From assembly GCA_023078555.1 (NCBI GenBank), contig CM041200.1, forward strand, positions 1,930,001-1,994,000: 64,000 bases of DNA. The letters run 5' to 3'. This document shows, in pieces, positions 62,507 to 64,000 of the stretch. Each line of letters begins with the position of its first letter. The first letter of the stretch is position 1. This stretch comes from Ulva prolifera (lineage: Eukaryota > Chlorophyta > Ulvophyceae > Ulvales > Ulvaceae). The position numbers and the translations under genes were made by a program. The notes under the pieces were generated by a model. The model made no database searches and had not been told where the DNA came from. It saw only the letters and a program-made list of their open reading frames with translations.

Positions 62507-64000
62507 TCATAGCTTGGGCAGCAGTGTGACAGTGTCCTTGATGATAAGAAACACGCCTACGCTGACAAGCAGCAGGAAGCCAGACGCCATGAATGATGCC
62601 TCCACCTCCTTGGGTAGCTTCTTCCCTTGCCTGATGGCCTCGATGAGCAGCAGCAGCAGGTACCCACCGTCCAGCGCCGGCAGCGGCAGCACGTTGACGA
62701 CAGCAAGATTGATGTTCACCACCGCCGCGAAGGAGTACAGGCCTGCAATTGCAATCTGTCGTCAGCACACCGATCCACCCATAGCCTGCATGGGCACCCG
62801 CTCTGCCTCGCTTGTTCTTCCAGCATTCTGGTGACACTACACATGTGACGGTACATGAGGTTTGCGTTCATGCCATGCCAGACAATCCACGAGTGTGATG
62901 CAGGACGTATAACGGGCACGCTGATGCGTGCTGTGAGGCCGACGTTCGGCGAATCATGCAGGGGTGTACGGGGTTGGTTGTGCACCTGCAGGGCTTTCAC
63001 GAGCTACCTGCGAGCCGACGGCGACGACAGCGACCGGGCTGGATACGCTGTCTTTTGCCTGATCAAAGTTCTTGACCATTGCGGCAAGGCCATTAGAAGT
63101 CGCTGTCAGCAGCCGCCAGATCTCCTTAGTCGACTGCTGCAGAAGCTCCACAGGGCCAGACGCCTTCCTCCGCTCGACGTCAACGTTACCCTGCAGCTGC
63201 ACCCCAATCTTGCCTTTGCCATCAGCCCCAATGTCTGGCAGGACCTGGACGTGCTGGATTCCCTCTGGTCGTGCGATTGTCAAGTCAATCGAAATGTCGC
63301 GGTGCTCCTTGATTGATTGGACCACCGTCTGCACTGCCGCTGGACCTGCACATCATCAATCAGACTGCCATAAACAGGTCAGCAGGACATAGGGCTTTGA
63401 GCTGATGTGCAGGGATGAAAGGATCTGGCGGGACAATGCCCTCAGGGTGCAGAGTGGTCGCTGCTGTCACTGTACAGCGCTGCAAAATCGAGCCTGGGGT
63501 CAACATTGATTGGCTGCACCTTTGCAGTGATTCCAGCGCATGGCCACGGACGGAAGCATACCTGGGGCCACCACCTGATCGTCAAGGGCAAGGACTACAT
63601 CACCAGGCCTGACACCATATCGGTCTGCTGCAGAGCCTTTCATCACAATGGGGACCCGCACGCCAGGACTGTATGTTGTCAGCATGTACCCAATATTCTG
63701 CACTTGTGCGACCGTGACCATGAAGGCCAGGATCACATTGAAGACAACCCCTGCACAAGCACATCCTTCCAGCTGAAATCTGGGAGGGGCAGGGCAGGGC
63801 AATGACGCAGACAACTCATCAGGGAGATTGCGGTGAGCAAGCTCGTGTGAAGCATACCAGCAGATATGACCCAGAACCGGTCCAAGATCGGCCGGTTCTT
63901 CAGTAAATCGGGATCGTCCTCTGGGTATGGGCAGTCTTCATCATTGTCTGGGAAGGCGACAAAACCTCCAAGGGGGAAAGCTCTTACCGAGTATTCTACA
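62507..64000 (-). CDS. AraSP-like plastid site-2 (M50) intramembrane zinc protease, 5' partial
   Basis: Four minus-strand exons are visible: 64000-63858 (cut by the window), 63750-63562, 63345-62986 and 62742-62507, joined in phase. The sequence follows plant AraSP/RseP-type proteases: VEYSVRAFPLGGFVAFPDND, LLKNRPILDRFWVISAG then VVFNVILAFMVTVAQV (a membrane helix). The PDZ domain reads GSAADRYGVRPGDVVLALDD and GKIGVQLQGNVDVERRKASG. SPVAVVAVGSQVARESPAG precedes the last exon, GLYSFAAVVNINLAVVNVLP then LPALDGGYLLLLLIEAIRQG, which holds the third metal ligand (LDG). A final helix FLLLVSVGVFLIIKDTVTLL ends the protein. The HExxH zinc motif and transit peptide must lie to the right of the window. 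Plant AraSP is a chloroplast inner-envelope protease needed for plastid development. Confidence 0.88.

Noticed and set aside
62397-62834. 145-codon plus-strand frame opposite the protease gene
   Set aside because: It is antisense to the clearly homologous last exon of the AraSP-like protease and to its 3' flank.

Overview
The window looks like nuclear DNA of a green alga (Chlorophyta). Several genes are plastid-linked: enoyl-ACP reductase, the one-helix protein OHP2, and an AraSP-type intramembrane protease. A ciliary IFT54 gene is present, coding regions are cut by many short GT-AG introns with pyrimidine-rich TGCAG acceptors, and TGTAA, the usual chlorophyte polyadenylation motif, follows several genes. 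These assignments rest on protein motifs read by eye; no database search was possible.

Layout. 1-3000: two Copia-type LTR retrotransposons of different families, apparently nested. 4.9-5.9 kb: a three-exon metallo-beta-lactamase-fold protein. 7.9-10.7 kb: a (TG)93 microsatellite followed by a decayed non-LTR retrotransposon with a restriction-like endonuclease. 11.3-12.4 kb: intronless plastid enoyl-ACP reductase. 14.2-15.1 kb: 20S proteasome alpha-6 (minus). 15.9-21.5 kb: a very long coiled-coil protein. 22.3-27.4 kb: a SUMO-protease-like (Ulp1/SENP) gene with a readable catalytic centre. 28.7-30.3 kb: a five-exon protein of unknown function. 30.5-32.5 kb: IFT54 (minus, six exons). 33.5-34.0 kb: OHP2. 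34.7-40 kb: large low-complexity minus-strand reading frames. 41.1-42.1 kb: a small membrane-anchored Cys-rich protein. 42.3-45.4 kb: a GIP1-domain, RGG- and Gln-rich RNA-binding-type protein (minus).

47.9-62.2 kb holds a tandem array of three complete kynurenine-3-monooxygenase-like FAD monooxygenases plus an orphan first exon. All are on the plus strand and share intron positions; the lengths of exons 2, 4 and 5 are identical (302, 232 and 323 nt). Truncated pieces of the same non-LTR element lie between copies. 62.5-64.0 kb: the 3' part of an AraSP-like site-2 protease (minus), running off the window.

The genes are not an operon; each is an independent eukaryotic unit. The most distinctive parts are the monooxygenase array with its interspersed retroelement pieces, a conserved hairpin associated with those pieces, and a perfect 20-bp-arm palindrome inside the SUMO-protease gene.
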